From Maribacter sp. (GTDB lineage Bacteria; Bacteroidota; Bacteroidia; Flavobacteriales; Flavobacteriaceae): a stretch of 64,000 bases of DNA. A program made the translations under genes and the position numbers. The stretch is taken from contig JAHDDP010000015.1 of assembly GCA_020629285.1 (NCBI GenBank), forward strand, positions 1 through 64,000, in the 5' to 3' direction. The first letter of the stretch is position 1; each line of letters starts with the position of its first letter. Below the pieces are notes generated by a model, which worked only from the letters and a program-made list of their open reading frames with translations, was not told the DNA's origin and did not search any database. This document shows, in pieces, positions 61,584 through 64,000 of the stretch.

Positions 61584-64000
61584 ATGTTAAAACGATTTTT
61601 TCTTTTGCCAATAGTAGTATTGGTAGCCTCTTGTGGCGGACCCGAGTTGCCAGAAGAAGTAGCTTTGGAATATGAAGCGTTGCCGAAAACATTAGATTTT
61701 AATCAGCATGTAAAACCTATACTTTCAGATAAATGTTACCTATGTCATGGACCAGATGCCGGTAATATAAAGGGTGGTCTGCAATTGCACTCGGCAGAGA
61801 CAGCCTATTCCGAATTATCTGAGAATCCAGGAAATTTTGCTATAGTGCCCGGTAAATTGGGTAAAAGTGAAATGTTCCATAGAATAATGACTACAGATCC
61901 TAATTTAATAATGCCTTCTCCAGATTCTCACTTAACGCTTACAGATAAAGAAAAGGCGGTGTTGGTAAAGTGGATAGAAGATGGTGCCGAGTATAAAGAC
62001 CACTGGGCATTTTTAAAGCCTGAAAAACATAAGGTTCCCAAAATCAATAATGATGAGCAGATAGCCAACCCCATAGATAATTTTGTCATCGCACAATTAG
62101 AACCATATGATTTAAAATTATCTGAAAAGGCAGATAAAGAGACCTTGTTGCGTAGAGCTTCTATAGATTTAACGGGCTTACAGCCAACTTTAGAACATAT
62201 TGAGGAATTTGTAAACGATAATTCTCCAAATGCCTTTGAAAAACAGGTAGACCGTATGTTGGCTTCAGAAAAATATGGAGAGCAACGTACGTTAGACTGG
62301 ATGGATTTGGCAAGATATGCAGATACCCATGGTTATAGTGTAGACAGGTATAGAGACACTTCGCCTTACCGAGATTGGGTAATAAAGGCTTTCAATGAAA
62401 ATATGCCTTATGACCAGTTTATATTATGGCAGTTGGCAGGGGATATGTTACCTAACGCAACGCGAGAACAAAAGCTGGCAACTACCTTTAATCGTTTGCA
62501 TCCACAAAATATGGAGGGTGGTATTATCGACGAAGAATTTAGGGTAGAATATGTAGCAGATCGCTCTCATGTTGCCAGTCAGGGTTTTTTAGGTTTGACC
62601 ATGGAATGTGCCAAATGTCATGATCATAAATATGACCCAATTTCTCAAAAGAACTATTTTGAAATGTTCAGTTTCTTTAACAATGTAGATGAAACCGGAC
62701 TTATATCATGGGATAATGCTACACCGGTACCGGCCATGATGATCCCAACAGATGAGCAAGAAAAAGTATTGGCGTATTTAGAAACCTTGGTAAGTGAAAA
62801 AGAGGAAAAAGTAACTGAAACTTTTAAAACTGAAGTGGAAAAGGCTGAAGATTGGCTAAAACAAGAAAAATATAAGGAAATCTCTATTTCGGCAAAACCT
62901 GATAATATAGTGGCTGCCATGAATTTTGATCAGGGAAAATTATTGAATACTATTGGCGGTAATGGCAAAAACAACATTCGTATGCGCCAACAATTCGTAG
63001 ATAATGAAAAACCGGTTTATAAAGAAGGTAGTCATGGTAAAGGATTGTTCATGGATGGCGATACTTGGTTAGATCTAGATAAAATTGGCATTTACCAACG
63101 TGCAGAGTCTTTTTCTATTGGCATAGAGGTTTTTGTACCGACAGACCTTGAAACCGGAGTGATTTTTCATAAAATGAATAGTCCGGAATTACATAGTTTC
63201 AGAGGTTATCACCTTAAAATAAAAGATAATAAAATAGAGGCCTTATTGGCACACGTTTGGCCAGATAACGCTTTGGTAGTAGAATCTTTAGAGGAAATTC
63301 CGAAAGAAAAATGGGTGCAGTTAACGCTTACCTATAACGGCAGCAGTAAGGCAGATGGTGTATCTATTTATATGGACGGTAAAAAACTGAGAACCAAAAC
63401 GCTGTATGATAATCTGTACAAAGACATTATTTTTCATGGACTTCAATTGTACGAGAACAGTCCTATTATAGAGCCAGGCTTGCGAGTAGGTGCGGTCTGG
63501 AGAGGTAAAGGAATACGAGGTGCCGTTGTAGATAATCTTATGGTTTTTGAAAAAGAGCTAACACCAATAGAAGTGTTACAAATCTCCAATAAACAACATT
63601 TGTCTACTTTAAAAGAGAAGTCTTATGCCAGTTTAACGGCTGATGAAAAATCTGAATTAAAACAATATTATATCTCCGTCAATTCCAAAAAGTATAATAA
63701 AGCAATTAAGGAATTGGAAAAGAATCGCTTGGTACTTGCAGATAGTACAGATAATGTAAAGCAGATTATGGTAATGAAAGAGAGCAAGCAAAAAAGGCAA
63801 GCGTATCTTTTAGATCGTGGTCAGTACGATCAACCTACCGATTCTGTTTTTCCCAATACACCAGAGGCCATTTTTCCATTTTCAGATAAGTTCGAAAAAA
63901 ATAGGATCGGTTTGGCAAAATGGATTACTGATAAAAACAACCCGTTAACAGCAAGAGTTACCGTAAATAGATACTGGCAACATCTTTTTGGAACCGGAAT
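61584..64000 (+). CDS. Planctomycete-type cytochrome lipoprotein (PSD1/DUF1549/DUF1553), truncated at window edge
   Basis: At least 805 codons, open to the right edge. Lipobox ASCGG (Cys17); a first heme-like CYLCH at Cys51-His55 (PSCyt1 domain); DUF1549 with CAKCH at Cys342-His346; then a LamG/concanavalin-like insert (about 440-650, with SFSIGIEVFVP); and the beginning of DUF1553 (LTARVTVNRYWQHLFGTG). Start ATG 61584 chosen over the ATG two codons upstream by a normal lipoprotein N-terminus. Such proteins occur beside sulfatases in Planctomycetes and some PULs, with unknown role, perhaps electron transfer or sugar oxidation. It is next to an exported Gfo/Idh oxidoreductase. Confidence 0.88.
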   Translation, partial: MLKRFFLLPIVVLVASCGGPELPEEVALEYEALPKTLDFNQHVKPILSDKCYLCHGPDAGNIKGGLQLHSAETAYSELSENPGNFAIVPGKLGKSEMFHRIMTTDPNLIMPSPDSHLTLTDKEKAVLVKWIEDGAEYKDHWAFLKPEKHKVPKINNDEQIANPIDNFVIAQLEPYDLKLSEKADKETLLRRASIDLTGLQPTLEHIEEFVNDNSPNAFEKQVDRMLASEKYGEQRTLDWMDLARYADTHGYSVDRYRDTSPYRDWVIKAFNENMPYDQFILWQLAGDMLPNATREQKLATTFNRLHPQNMEGGIIDEEFRVEYVADRSHVASQGFLGLTMECAKCHDHKYDPISQKNYFEMFSFFNNVDETGLISWDNATPVPAMMIPTDEQEKVLAYLETLVSEKEEKVTETFKTEVEKAEDWLKQEKYKEISISAKPDNIVAAMNFDQGKLLNTIGGNGKNNIRMRQQFVDNEKPVYKEGSHGKGLFMDGDTWLDLDKIGIYQRAESFSIGIEVFVPTDLETGVIFHKMNSPELHSFRGYHLKIKDNKIEALLAHVWPDNALVVESLEEIPKEKWVQLTLTYNGSSKADGVSIYMDGKKLRTKTLYDNLYKDIIFHGLQLYENSPIIEPGLRVGAVWRGKGIRGAVVDNLMVFEKELTPIEVLQISNKQHLSTLKEKSYASLTADEKSELKQYYISVNSKKYNKAIKELEKNRLVLADSTDNVKQIMVMKESKQKRQAYLLDRGQYDQPTDSVFPNTPEAIFPFSDKFEKNRIGLAKWITDKNNPLTARVTVNRYWQHLFGTG

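Noticed and set aside
61584-62700. Possible frameshift in the PSD1 gene before the CAKCH motif
   Set aside because: Recounting the codons line by line showed one continuous frame to the second heme motif.
1-64000. tRNA, rRNA, CRISPR arrays, insertion sequences or integrase/attachment sites
   Set aside because: None could be recognised in reading both strands; there is no transposase or integrase gene and no regular repeat array.

Overview
The window (AT-rich, no RNA genes seen) looks like the chromosome of a marine Flavobacteriia/Bacteroidetes species of the Zobellia/Maribacter type. The reasons are a SusC/SusD pair, a one-protein hybrid two-component regulator, Bacteroidetes-style lipoproteins, promoter boxes of the TAnnTTTG kind and a very large sulfatase-rich polysaccharide utilisation locus (PUL). 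The taxon is inferred from gene content only.

Layout. (1) 1-5229 is ordinary flanking sequence: two acyl-CoA dehydrogenases and a short-chain dehydrogenase (minus strand), a Crp/Fnr-type regulator and a TesB thioesterase. (2) 5638-13364 starts the PUL: a hybrid two-component sensor/regulator followed in the same transcript by two S1 sulfatases. (3) 13556-16328 is a three-gene plus-strand unit: an exported GlcG/HbpS-like protein, an exported beta-propeller fused to a Dabb domain, and an SDR. (4) 16372-23916 (minus) is a seven-gene sugar-acid operon: MDR dehydrogenase, UxaA, UxaB, amidohydrolase-type lactonase, SDR, FucP-like permease, RhaM-like mutarotase. A GH29 lies directly upstream. (5) 25757-44849 (plus) carries six sulfatases, GH2, GH16, GH29, GH117, an aldose 1-epimerase and a RhaT-like transporter. 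(6) 44880-59057 (minus) carries GH117, a DUF5060 putative glycosidase, SusC, SusD, a large FG-GAP/ASPIC lipoprotein, GH16 and a ninth sulfatase. (7) 59170-64000 holds an AraC regulator, a Tat-exported Gfo/Idh oxidoreductase and the start of a planctomycete-type cytochrome (PSD1) lipoprotein that runs off the window.

How it works together (inference). Surface GH16 endo-enzymes cut a sulfated galactan and SusC/SusD import the oligosaccharides. Nine sulfatases strip sulfate esters, while GH117 (anhydrogalactosidase family), GH29 (alpha-L-fucosidase/alpha-L-galactosidase type) and GH2 take off terminal sugars. The released monosaccharides enter by the FucP- and RhaT-like permeases. The best reading of the seven-gene operon is a complete oxidative route for L-galactose (lactone, L-galactonate, D-tagaturonate, D-altronate, KDG), with an L-fucose route as the main alternative. 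That points to a red-algal agar/porphyran-type galactan, or a related hybrid galactan, as the substrate; a carrageenan is possible because GH117 enzymes also act there.
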